Shown here one piece after another: positions 21,895 through 32,025 of a stretch of DNA of 64,000 bases. The translations under genes and the position numbers were made by a program. The stretch spans positions 37,283,001-37,347,000 of the forward strand of contig NC_091663.1 in NCBI RefSeq assembly GCF_042453785.1. The letters are read 5' to 3'. A model generated the notes under the pieces. That model was given only the letters and a program-made list of their open reading frames with translations, did not search any database and had not been told where the DNA came from. Position 1 is the first letter of the stretch; each line of letters opens with the position of its first letter. Source of the stretch: Malus domestica (lineage: Eukaryota; Streptophyta; Magnoliopsida; Rosales; Rosaceae).

Positions 21895-23268
21895 GCAAGG
21901 AAGAAAATATCGGTAATATCGGAAATATCGGTAGTCCGAAAACATGGAAATATCGATGGAAATATCGGGATAATATCGATATCGATAAAAATTACATGGA
22001 AACCACGGAAATTGTAAGAAAAACTTGGAAATTTTTATTGAAACTTTGCAGGATGTTTATTTAGTCAATTATCTATTAGTTTATCATAAAAAATTGGAAG
22101 GAAATGCATTGCATGATGGATTTAACATTATCAAGTTGATTATATATCGAGCTGGCAAACATTGTGAGTGTAGAAAATATGTAGTAATTAATGAAAAAAG
22201 TTTAAACACACCATAATTATTTATATATAATGAATTAGTACAATATTTTACACTTTATACATTGTACCATTCCTAAAAGATGTAAAAGTTGAATTATTTA
22301 CCATGCTTTTCTTTTCTCACACCGTCACACACCACCTACACACACACGCCACCGACACACACACACGCACACACAGGGATCACACACGCCACCACACACG
22401 CACACACGACTTGTCTCTGGATCCTTCTCTCTTCTCCCTTTCCCTTCTCCCACAAACACACACAGAGATCGACAGATCTCTCGAATTCTCGATCCTTCTC
22501 TCTTCTCCCTTCTCCCATACACACGCACAGAGACCTTTCTCGATCCTTCTTCCACATGGCATTCTCCTCCTCCCTCGACTTCCTCCTCGTTCGCGTATTC
22601 CGCCTCGTTGGCGAACCCAGGAACTCTGAGTTCTCTTGATCCTTCTCCGCCTTCCTCATCGATCCCACCGATAACAACCCCACCTCTGTCGTTGACTCCA
22701 GCGACGACCACCATGACCCCCAATCGCCCCCAAACCCCAACCTCAACCTCCACAACAACCACCCATTCTCCTCATCCCCCCGAAGATTGCCCCGCCGGCG
22801 CCGCGCTCGCCTTCGTCTCTGTTCCACGTCTGCTTCAACCCAAGACCACGCCTGCTTCGCCGTGGGGACAAACCACGAGTTGTGGATCTACAACTGCGAG
22901 CTCGATCCGTTCTGGAGTTGTGGATCTACGCCTGCTTCAACCCAAGAGCTGCTTCAATCCGTTCTGCGAGCTTTTTCGCCGCGACTTCGACAACGGCGGG
23001 GGAATCGGCGTCGTTGAGGCGCAGATCTTGGGTTTGAGCATGGATTGCAGAGAGATCTGGGCAGCTAGGGGGACGACGCAGCCGAGGCTGCCTTTCCGAC
23101 GACGGATCCACGACGACTTTTTCGATAATATTGAAAATATCGCGATATTATCGATAATATCGCGATATTTTGACGATAATGAGACGGATATGTGGAAAAA
23201 TATCGGAGCCTCTGAAAAATGATAATATCGGCAAAATATCGCCGATATTATCGATATTTAATACCATG
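21895..23268. mobile_element. Repeat element with AATATCG-rich ends and a GC-rich interior
   Basis: The left end (21900-21990) and right end (23120-23265) consist of many ATATCGG, AATATCG and TATCGATA words in inverted orientation. The interior changes at about 22320 to a CA-rich microsatellite and then at 22550-23110 to GC-rich, exon-like DNA. Within that a short CTGCTTCAACCCAAG word occurs twice. An ORF at 22608-23222 spans the interior but has no recognisable domain and runs into the right end. No clean target duplication was found. It may be a non-autonomous DNA transposon carrying foreign DNA. Confidence 0.5.
22315..22470. repeat. Imperfect CA microsatellite
   Basis: CACACACACG-type repeats with interruptions; the ORFs that cross it on both strands are artefacts of the repeat. 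Confidence 0.8.
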
Positions 23269-23334
23269 GGTCCAACTGATTAGGACTATTATTATTTTTT
23301 TAAATATATTTTAATAAAAAAGAAAAAAATGTTA

Positions 23335-23562
23335 GGGGTGGTTTGGGAGTGAGGTGCCTAAAAAAAAGCACCTATGAAAAAAAAGCTATAAGGGTTTTAG
23401 GTGTTTGGTAAACTGAAAAAAAAGGGCTTATTTTGGAAGCTGTTGTGAGAATAAGCTAAAATCAAAGGAAAAAGCTGAAGCTGATATTTGCAGCTTTGGA
23501 AAACTGGTTTTTTTCAAAGAACACAGAGGTACAGTGCTCATTTAATGAAAAGACCCACTATC

Positions 23563-23593
<31 letters not shown>

Positions 23594-23703
23594 TCCAAAA
23601 GCACTTTTACAAAAAAGTTTACCAAACACTCTGCTGATTTATTTCACAGCCGCTTATTCTCACAGCAGCTTTTTTTCAAAGCACAGCAATACCAAACCAG
23701 CCC
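23335..23703. mobile_element. Tourist-like (PIF/Harbinger) MITE
   Basis: A 369-bp element with TTA on both sides (23332-23334, 23704-23706). Ends are GGGGTGGTTTGG on the left and, on the minus strand, GGGCTGGTTTGG on the right. The interior has mirrored AAAAGC and GCTTTT words and a 25-bp T-run. The 3-bp TTA duplication and GGG termini fit PIF/Harbinger. Confidence 0.8.
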
Positions 23704-23720
23704 TTAAGCTGTTATAATAG

Positions 23721-23943
23721 AGAAAGGATCCTCTCCATATCCTTTTTGTGAGGATCTCGAGAATCTTCTAATCACATTCGTTCATTATACATCATGTGAT
23801 CAATTTTTATTAGGTATTATTTATATTTAATTTTAAATAAAAAAAATTTACAATAATTTCTGACTGCACGATGTATGATGAACGGATGTGATTGGAGGAT
23901 TCCCAAAATCCTCACAAAGAGGATCCAGCGAGGATCCTCTCTC
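23721..23943. mobile_element. GGATCC-type palindromic MITE, copy 2
   Basis: Flanked by GTTATAATAG on both sides (23711-23720 and 23944-23953). Ends AGAAAGGATCCTCTCC and GGATCCTCTCTC are inverted, and the interior mirrors TTCGTTCATTATACATCATG with ATGTATGATGAACGGATGTG. It is the same family as 19981-20201 and sits only 17 bp from the Harbinger-type MITE. Confidence 0.85.
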
Positions 23944-23953
23944 GTTATAATAG

Positions 23954-24593
23954 GGTTCAACTTCAAGTGGGAAATTTGGGTCTTTCTTAATACCAAAATG
24001 ATGAGTTTGATTTATCTGAAAAATTCTTTGTGATACAAACTTTTTTATAATGAATTTACAAATAGAGATTTAAAAGAATAAATATATTATCAACATTTTT
24101 ATCGAAAAAGGTGTAAAAATACGACAATCGGTAAGTTTAGTAGCACTTTTTTCTTTTTTGAGAAACCTCAATCTTACTAGAGATATTTTATTGATAATGG
24201 AAAAAATATTACACCGTAGACAGACTTTATCCTTCATAACACAAAGACAATAAAAAGCAACACTCATTATTATAACTTGATAAAGATTTTACCAATTGGA
24301 TTCTTGGGGGATACATTCTTGGGGTTTTGGGACCGCTTCAGACCGTATCACATTCACTGGTGTTATTACAAACAGGTAAACCCATCATGAGTGATGACAA
24401 GGTGATCCAACTTTCTCATTTTGTGAACCCAAAAATATATGTAAAAAAATTTGTAAAAGATGCCAACAAGAAACAACCGCTGGTAGTGGGCTGTGTGGGA
24501 TGGACAAGAACTAGAAGGTGACATATATTACATATATTTTAGGTACATTGTTCTAAAAACACTAAAACCAAACACTTCGAATTTTCACATGGA
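23954..24593. other. Downstream region of the WRKY gene
   Basis: AT-rich, with no recognisable coding potential. It should contain the WRKY 3' UTR, which is read leftward from 24593. Confidence 0.35.
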
Positions 24594-25971
24594 TCAAGAA
24601 GGGACAGAGGGAATCCTTTCAAGTCCAAAGGAAAGATTGTTAGTCCTCCTCATGAAGCTTGGGAAGGATGAAAATGTGGGTAGTTCTTCAAGCTCATCAA
24701 AGAAGTCATTGTTTTCTTCTGATAATTTGGGTGTTGAGAAGCTCATCATCTGAGAATATGATAGTGATAGTGGCTCTTGTTTTTCATCCAACAGGAACTC
24801 AAAACTCGTGTCGTGAGCAATAAAAATGTGTTCTTCTTCTTGCGAAAATCTGATTGGGGACTCGATGTAGTGGAAGTGTTCTTCCAATTTTCGATGTTCT
24901 TGTTCTTGTTCTTGCTTTTGATCTTGCTTTTGATCCTGTTCTTGTTCTTGTTCTTGTTCTTGTTCCTGTTCCTGTTCCTGTTCTTGTTCCTGTTCCTGTT
25001 CTTGTTCATGTTCCTGCTTTTGATCATGTTCTTGTTGGGTGGTGGAGATCACATTCAAATCAGGAGGACCTGAATGATTGTGGCTACAAGTGTAGGTGAT
25101 TATAAGTACTGAAGCATCAGTTTTGCTTCTCTCTACTTGTTTTTTTGCCAAGCAACCTTTCGATGTACTGCAACGGTAGTATCCCCTGCATCATCGGGTG
25201 GTTGCTCGGTCAGTCATGAAGCAACCATCAACAAAAATACCAACAAATCTGAAACATTGTACGAACTTTGAAATCCCACCATATGCCAACCAAAGCTTGC
25301 AAATTCTTGATAAAATATGATCATAGATGGCAACATGCATGAGTACAAATAATCAAGGGTAGTGGTCTTTAAACCCCGTTTTCTCCTTTTGCACTCCTCC
25401 TCTCATTTTTGGTCATTGATCTTCCTCTGATGCGTCGGCAAAATAACAGGGGAGTTTGAAATAACTTCCTATATAATAAATTCACTTTTCCTATGGGGAC
25501 TTCAAATTTAACTAAAGAAATTAAAAAATAAAATGTGAGAACAATTGATCATGAGCCAAAGAGAAAAATATAAAACCTTGGATAAGGAGATCCTTTGATG
25601 GGTTTTTGGCCATATTTCCTCCATGACCAAAGATCAAAAGGCGGCCCTTCATTCTTTAGCTTCCCAGCATTAGCTCCTATCTTCACTGTCACAACAGTCT
25701 TCTCATGAGCCACCTTCCTACAACAATACAAGAACATACATGTGTTTAAAACAAAAATAATAAAAGTACCTGTACAAGTTTTAGATGAAATTTAAAGCCA
25801 GTGATTTTCACGCTCCTAGTTTCTCCTTCCGCACTTCTCCCCTTGTTTCAGTACATCGTTTCTTGTTTGATTTAGGTAGATATGTATATACCTCCTTTTG
25901 GATGACTGAGTTTCTGGCCTTAGCTCCTTTGAAACATCTGAGTCGGGTTCTGGAGAGAGGGTTTCATCCAT
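24594..25971 (-). CDS. WRKY transcription factor, group IIe (WRKY65/69 type)
   Basis: Three exons on the minus strand: 25892-25971, 25577-25717 and 24594-25185, giving 270 residues with phase-consistent GT-AG introns. The start is the ATG at 25971 ([20 protein letters not shown]). A basic cluster SKRRK at 24-28 could be a nuclear signal. The WRKY domain has WRKYGQK at residues 59-65, [10 protein letters not shown], and a zinc site C79-X5-C85-X23-H109-X-H111. The intron falls in the PYPR/GYYRC junction, the usual place for this group. [18 protein letters not shown] and the short N-terminus fit group IIe. Residues about 126-170 are an almost pure (Gln-Glu)n tract made by a GAACAA-type hexamer. 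The Ser/Glu-rich C-terminus ends with the stop at 24594. It binds W-box DNA (TTGAC) in the nucleus. Confidence 0.9.
24895..25040 (-). repeat. Hexanucleotide repeat encoding (Gln-Glu)n in the WRKY gene
   Basis: TTCTTG/TTCCTG units on the plus strand (CAAGAA/CAGGAA on the coding strand) are repeated about 20 times in frame, with AspGln and LysGln variants at the edges. The hydrophobic plus-strand ORFs here are shadows. Confidence 0.9.
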
Positions 25972-26240
25972 GCTCCCACCCTTGGTGATGTTCTATCTTC
26001 TTCTTTTTTCTGGGGAGGGAGGGAAGGAAGTTGCAGAAGCAAATGACACTAAAAAAGAAGGAAGAAATGGACCAAGATGAGACAGAGGAGTTGTCCAGTT
26101 GGTTAAGAGAGAGAAAGAGAAGAGAGAGAGGAAAGCAAAGGAGGAGGAGGATAAGCTCAGAGATGACAAAAACCCCTCCAAGTTGCTTTCTCTCTTTCTT
26201 TTCACTCATTTAATATAAAGTTATGAACACTTACTATATG
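25972..26240 (-). promoter_or_regulatory. WRKY 5' UTR and possible TATA box
   Basis: The minus-strand leader is CT-rich (TTTCTCTCTC-like). TTTATATTAAAT near 26210-26221 on the minus strand, about 240 bp upstream of the ATG, is a reasonable TATA box. Confidence 0.35.
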
Positions 26241-27073
26241 CACTGCACGTATCACCAGCCCCCCCCCCTCTTTCTCTCCCTTTCTTTCTATTAGTAGCCC
26301 CACCCCACCACACATCCAATATTTTATAGCCCCACCCATTAGAGCCATGCAAAAGGATATTTTCCATAGCCAGCATGAACATGTTGGCCCCATGCACCTT
26401 TTAATGCTGTAGAAATACAGCGGATGGATTTGGAAATTATATGTAACAAGTAATCTAACATCCAATATCCACGGAGAATTCAAAAATGTGTATTAGGTTA
26501 ATTGACAGTGACTTAAACCAAGTTCTAACTTCTCCCTCTTAAATAAGAGTAGCTCGTAAAACATATTGGGCCTAACAAATTGAGAAATTGTAGAGGCAAT
26601 TGTATGTAACCATTTTTTTATGGAGGTATTGGTATTATCCCCTCTGAAACTCTTTTATTGGTGTAATGGATCATTGACATTATCTCGTTTCAAAGAGTTA
26701 AGGTTTGAGAGGCATGCAAAATAAGGTGCATATTTTCGGATTTTGTTTTAGATGTTGAGGGCAAATTCTCTCTTCTAACTCTGCACACTCAAGCAACCCA
26801 AAGTTGATATACACTAGAGAGACAAAAGATGTACCAAGATGAAAATCCAAAATTCCTTTCTTAGCTACAAATCCATCCAACCAAGCTGAAACAACTTATT
26901 GCATTCCGAGTGCAACAATCAATTTCTATGTTTTGCACACAAAAGTTCGAAAATATGTGCTATACCCAGGAGACTATCACGATTCACGACAAAATATTAA
27001 GACATGCACTACCAAATGAGAGGTGAATAAAAATTAGACAAGCTAAGAACAAGTCTCTGCTACTGACAAAAAT
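26241..27073. other. Intergenic DNA upstream of the WRKY gene
   Basis: Contains a C-run (26259-26268). No supported gene; the minus-strand ORFs at 26202-26483 and 26698-26880 are not recognisable. Confidence 0.4.
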
Positions 27074-28186
27074 AATTAAGGTATAGTCAAATTAGAATTT
27101 GATAGGATTTTAATAGACTTTAAAATCCGGGTGTAATCATTTAGATTTTAAAAAAGGATTTTAAAGGACTTTAAAATCATAATGTAGTCAAATTAGGATT
27201 AAAAGGATTTTGAAGAAGACGTCAAAATCCAGGAGTAGTCAATTACAATTTTAAAGAATACATCTAAATTCAAGTGTAGTGAAAATGTCAAGGATTTATT
27301 AGGATTTTAATAAGTGAAGGATTTAGATGAATTTGAAAGTGGATGGTATATATACCAAAGGGCATCAAGAATCCAACCCTCCCCCTCAGATTTCTTTTCA
27401 CGCGACCACATAAGATGAACATTCATCTTCCCTGTCCCTCCCTTCCCTACCATCGCCTTCAACCTCACTGTTCAAACTATAAACAAACAAAATCCAAGAT
27501 GATAGATTGCAATACAGAGTAGGCCAAGGTGATTGCAAAGAAGAAGATGTAGAGGAAGAATTTTGTGGCAGCCCTTTGGATCCATTCACTAAAAAATCAT
27601 CAAAATTGACCAAGCCAATATCACAACCCATATTCCAATTCCAAAACCCACTTCATAGAAACCAACTAAAACCTCCATTTTCCCAAACGCCCAGTTTCCA
27701 ACTTGCCCAACATTTCTAAGAAATTCAATACTCACTTAAAGTATCATAGAAAATAACTTAAAAAATAGCTTCACCTTTTCGTGCCAAAGCTAGGGCTTTA
27801 TGTATAGAACTTTCTTCGGTACTATCGGCTTTTGGTGCTTCAGCCATTGTAAGGCACTCTCTTTGGAAGCCATTGAAAGAGGCACGCAAGAGAGGTAAAA
27901 GGCAGCGGAAGAAAGAGATTTCTTGAATTTTTGTTAATTGAAGGGATGGAATCACTCTTTTTATTTAATATTTTTGACATAAAAAATTATTTTCTTTCTA
28001 AAAATCCTAAGAAATCCATGGAAGACCGTCCATACAAATCCATAAAAATCTATATATATAGAAATCCATATAAATCTGCCAAAATTCATGTAGAATTGTA
28101 GAGTCTATTAAAATCCTTTCAAATCTGTCACTTAAAAAAAATCTATTAAAATCCCTTGAAATCCAAAATGACTACAACCCCTATTA
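27074..28186. mobile_element. Non-autonomous DNA transposon with long inverted ends and subterminal repeats
   Basis: The left 270 bp contain many copies of GGATTTTAA/TTAAAATCC, with TAGTCAAATTAGGATT words. The right 200 bp carry their inverted equivalents (ATTAAAATCC, AAATCCAAAATGACTACAA). Outer ends pair as GGTATAGTCAAATT and, on the minus strand, GGTTGTAGTCATTTTGG. ATTA occurs at both borders and may include a TTA target duplication, which would fit PIF/Harbinger. The interior (27400-27960) is non-repetitive; a minus-strand ORF (27758-27955) includes MAEAPKADSTEESSIHKALA but no known domain. Confidence 0.65.
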
Positions 28187-28235
28187 GAGTCGCCACAAAA
28201 ATAAAACGATTCATAACATAGATCAATAAGCCTAA

Positions 28236-28925
28236 TTATATTTTGCTTTGTGTATCTAATTTGTTATGCATCAGCCAACTTAGAGCGCCATTGAAAAACA
28301 CGATCCGAGTCAAATGCATTGAAAAACCATTCCAAGACATGCCTTGAATGCTTTTCCATGAGTTGGATTTTAGGCTATGAACACTGACTTCATAAACACA
28401 ACCTGAACTATTACCCAAAAACTCTACAGTTCTCAGGATTTTATTGTCATCGTTAACTGAATCCTACCCGAATCCATAGTGATGTTTCATTGTGAATTTT
28501 GATGACGGCGGCTGTGGGAGAGAGGAAGCATCTTGAACTTTTGAATGGACGGGTTCCACAAAGCAAATACGCATAGCGTCATAGTTATAAATGCAAACTA
28601 GACCATTGGCATAGCCCAATATCAAAGTACACCATTCTGGATTTTTCAGAGGGTGCTCAATTTTCACGTCTTTACTGTTGGTGGTATCGTTGTCGTAAAA
28701 TGGCGATGAGTAAATAATCAACGGGTTTTTTCGTCCAACCAAATTCCGTGAATAAAAAAGTGCGAGAAGAGTTGGTTTCAATGGAGCGTTGAAGATGGGA
28801 TTTGATGAAGTGCTGGTCATGAATGATAGCAGTCCAAGCCTTGGAGACGCACAAACATCGTAGCAAATCCTCAGGGGAAGCCGTAAAAGGATTTCAAAGA
28901 TTAATTCCAGTGGGAAGCCTGACAT
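28236..28925 (-). pseudogene. F-box protein pseudogene, copy A
   Basis: The ATG at 28925 starts MSGFPLELIFEILLRLP, a typical F-box opening. Right after it the frame shifts by one base, and the rest of the F-box continues in another frame (EDLLRCLCVSKAWTAIIHDQ, then FIKSHLQRS). The reading then returns to the first frame (NPEWCTLILGYANGLVCIYN, FVEPVHSK) until a stop at 28464. Further similarity to the associated-domain end (GNSSGCVYEVSVHSLKSNSW) continues in a third frame to 28236. Intact relatives act as substrate receptors of SCF ubiquitin ligases. At least three frame breaks make this copy non-functional. Copy C at 47.2/54.0 kb shares the first frameshift. Confidence 0.75.
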
Positions 28926-29111
28926 GGCTGGAAATTGGAAGCCTCTCAGTTTAGGGTTTTTAGGGTTAATAAGTCACTCGTGCATTTAGGGTTTAAGGTC
29001 AAGTGCACACGACGGCCCAGTTTTGGACGTAGTAGCCAAATATCCGAAAGCCAAAACGTTAAAATAGCTTAACAGAAATAATAATAAAAAAGTGGGCGAA
29101 GTAGCAACAAA

Positions 29112-29183
29112 GTCGTTGTAGTATAGTGGTAAGTATTCCCGCCTGTCACGCGGGTGACCCGGGTTCGATCCCCGGCAACGGCG
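29112..29183 (+). tRNA. tRNA-Asp (GTC)
   Basis: 72 nt with a complete cloverleaf: acceptor stem GTCGTTG with CAACGGC and discriminator G, D-arm with GTATAGTGGTAAGTAT, anticodon stem CCCGC/GCGGG around loop CTGTCAC (anticodon GTC), T-arm CCGGG-TTCGATC-CCCGG. Box A and box B of the internal Pol III promoter are intact. The TTTT at 29188-29191 can serve as terminator. There is no intron. It lies 185 bp upstream of the F-box pseudogene start and is transcribed away from it. Confidence 0.95.
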
Positions 29184-29353
29184 ATACTTTTGTTTCGTTT
29201 TTTGTTTTCACAATGTTATAGCAGCAGCATGTTTTTGAGCTTAAATTTTTATATATCAACTTGAAAATGTTGTTGGTTGACTGACTGTTGAGGCAAAGAT
29301 TACTATTACTTGATCATCATTGTGACCATCAATCAGGGGGCAGTAGTACTTCT

Positions 29354-29356
29354 TAC

Positions 29357-29441
<85 letters not shown>
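29354..29441. repeat. Compound microsatellite (CA)n(TA)n(GA)n
   Basis: CA, then TA, then about 26 GA repeats. The paralogous microsatellite at 56011-56080 has the same flank but lacks the CA part. Confidence 0.95.
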
Positions 29442-29446
<5 letters not shown>

Positions 29447-29835
29447 GATTTGCAGTTTCATCAAATTATTCAAGAGTACTCACTATCCGTCTCCTAGCTT
29501 TAGTAAATCACCAAACGTCACATGTTACGCCATAATCCTAGACAGTGACATGCAATGTAAAGAATCAGCATGCACGACTGCTATAACTAATTAAGATCAC
29601 CAATATTAATTAAAACTTGATTAGAAAAGAGAGACCAATTGATCATAATTTTAATCCTCCAAATTAACAAGGATAAATACACAAGCAAGTATTTTCTATT
29701 GCAAAAGTCGGCTTGGTCGTAAATGGATGATCATTGATACATAAAGAAGGCATCTTCTACCACCATAATTAAAAATAAAATTTTGTTATTCTTAATTAGC
29801 ATATATATGGCAATAAACTAGCCACACTGGAAGTT

Positions 29836-30506
29836 CATTGGTGTACGGTTGTGGTGAAGCCGGTGGTGGATGACAGGGTTTTAGGTGGCGCTAGAGAGGA
29901 AAAGTGGGTTGAGAGGGTGGCAATAGCTGCCAGCTAGGGTTGTTTGTGATGAAATTGAGATTCCACCATAAAACCAATTGACAATATAAAGAGTAGTCCA
30001 AAATCATATAAGCACATCGCAAACCTTGTCCCTCACTGATGTGGCACAACTCTGAATACGCCCCCGCACGTGTGACGGATTTTCAAGCCTACACGTGGAC
30101 AATAACTGGGTGACGTGGAGCGCGTGTAGCCGTTAGGCTTCACAAGTGGACAACCTTGCTCTGATACCATGATGAAATTGTGGTTCCACCATAAAACCAA
30201 TTAGCAATATAAGGAGTAGTCTAGGATCATATAAGCATATATCAAATCTTGTCTCTCACCGATGTGAGACAACTCTCAACAGTTTGTGGGGGTGGAGGTT
30301 GAGGGATGACGTTGAGTCTTTGGTTGTTGTGGCTAAAGCCAAAAGAGAGCTGGCAATGGGCTCAGAAAGTGGCTGACTTCGATGTTTGGTGGCTGTATTA
30401 CCTCACTGTGACTATTGGTATTGTTAGGACAGCAAAGGGTCTTGTGTGGCTTTCCATGGTTTTGTTATGTAGAAGGACAGAAGCCAAACTTTGTAACGAT
30501 GTGTAG
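29836..30506 (+). pseudogene. Truncated copy of the multi-pass membrane-protein gene, split by a TRIM element
   Basis: The segments 29836-29946 and 30282-30506 align with codons about 183-293 of the intact gene at 45201-46103 (GGAREE, VERVAIAA, LCRRTEAKLCND). The first 540 bp, which encode three membrane segments, are absent. The 335-bp TRIM sits between the segments. A stop occurs just before the TRIM and small frame changes follow. It ends TGTAG at 30506. Confidence 0.8.
29947..30281 (-). mobile_element. TRIM-type miniature LTR element (335 bp), complete in structure
   Basis: Two 112-bp terminal repeats (29947-30058 and 30170-30281) start TGTTGAGAG on the minus strand and enclose 111 bp with no coding capacity. 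The primer-binding site TGGTATCAGAGC (minus strand, 30158-30169) matches initiator tRNA-Met, and a G-rich polypurine-like tract abuts the left repeat. GTTTG is duplicated at both sides (29942-29946, 30282-30286). The terminal repeats differ at roughly 15% of positions, so the insertion is fairly old. The paralogue at 45.8 kb retains the empty site. Confidence 0.85.
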
Positions 30507-30999
30507 AGAAGATCATGATCGTCAAGACGAAAAGGTTTAAATCTTATAACCTCATCCGATTAATTGATTATTGAACACAAAACTTTAGGTTCAAAAATAA
30601 ATGTTCTAAACCATATGAGCTATAGATCCCTTATCTTATTCGTTTCATACTTTATTTTGTATTGTTGGGTAGCTGTTCCAAAATTTAATTCCATTTTTCT
30701 TTTCTTTGGATGAACTTGTACTCTATTTTTAAAGCCAACGTACAACAAGTGTATCATAATTATTTAATTGTATTATTCTTGCCAAGATGTGCATTTATAT
30801 ATTATCAAATCAGCTGATAATGAAGATCAACATTGTTGGTAACTTTGTATTGGTTCTTTTACAATGTAAAAACAAAAAATTGGTGCATTAAGTTGAGAAT
30901 ATGAGAAGTGCTATGATCAAGTAAAACGGTATCTTCTTAAGTACAAATACAGCGACATATTGATATATATACACCAATCTTAACACAGCTCATTGCAAG

Positions 31000-32025
31000 G
31001 TGGTGTCTTTGATTTCACAGATCATAACTTGAGCAAGAAGTATTGTACAGTATTAACCAAAGAGTTAAAATTCTTCAGTTGTGGAACTTACCCGGCTGGC
31101 ACGAAATATCTCATCCCACTTCTCACGTAAGTTATATCACATGAACAGTGAGATAACACAATGGATACAACCCTGCGCTAGTAGGTGTTTTTCTATCATT
31201 ACTGATCTTCTTTTGTAAATATATATAATCAATCACAGCTACTGCAAGGTTAATTGACTTTTTTTTTTTTGTATAATCGATATTATCTACACTATAAGGG
31301 GAGGAGAGTGGGTTTAGCCTCACAATGGGCTAGCAATAATATGGTTCAAAATCGTCTTTGACCAAAATCAAACCTAAGACTTCTCACTTAGCAGTGAAGA
31401 TGAAGACCACTATTAATTGACCTAATCGGAGTTAAAAAGTTTTCTTCCGAATTTCCAATTCCATGATATTACCGAAAATGCTGGATTAAAAAGGATCAAA
31501 GTCTATAGTAATCTTCTCCAACTGAAAAAACTACAGACAGTAATCTAATAATACGTTACTGCTTTTAGTTTTTTACTTTCCTATCCAACCCTTTTATTTG
31601 TCATATTTCTGAGTTTTGTCTTTCAACTCTCCGTACCCATCCAAGCGAGTCCACATCTTCTTCCTTTAATTAAGTCCCTTCGTTTAACAACCTTGTAATC
31701 TTGCAAAAAATATTTTGATTCAATATGGTGATAGACAGTGACAGTTGTTTAACTTTTAGCTCAAATTGAGGGTTAAATACAAGTTTTTGGCATTTCATGG
31801 CTGCTGCCTTTGTTGAATATATCGGAATTATGTTACTATCATGGTTGCATTCCTCGCCTGAAAATGTGCTTTAGTACCCATGCCTGTGATCGTTGTTATC
31901 AACCAAACATACAAATTGATATAGATATATTCATCGGCACATATCCGAATAATACTATTGTCAGGTTCTCTTAAGCTCTGAGAATATATTTGGTGAATTT
32001 GTTTGGGCATATACCCTTATCCGAC
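31000..32025. promoter_or_regulatory. Upstream region of the GRAS relic, duplicated at 46.7-47.1 kb
   Basis: Bases from about 31610 to 32090 align closely with 46735-47200, including the start of the GRAS coding region. The part 31000-31600 has no counterpart there and no gene. Confidence 0.6.

Noticed and set aside
22289-22827. Overlapping ORFs on both strands (His/Thr-rich or Arg/Val-rich)
   Set aside because: Produced by the CA microsatellite and GC-rich neighbouring sequence; no domain and no start context.
24777-25099. Plus-strand ORFs rich in Leu/Phe/Val as a membrane protein
   Set aside because: They are the antisense of the (Gln-Glu)n repeat of the spliced WRKY gene.
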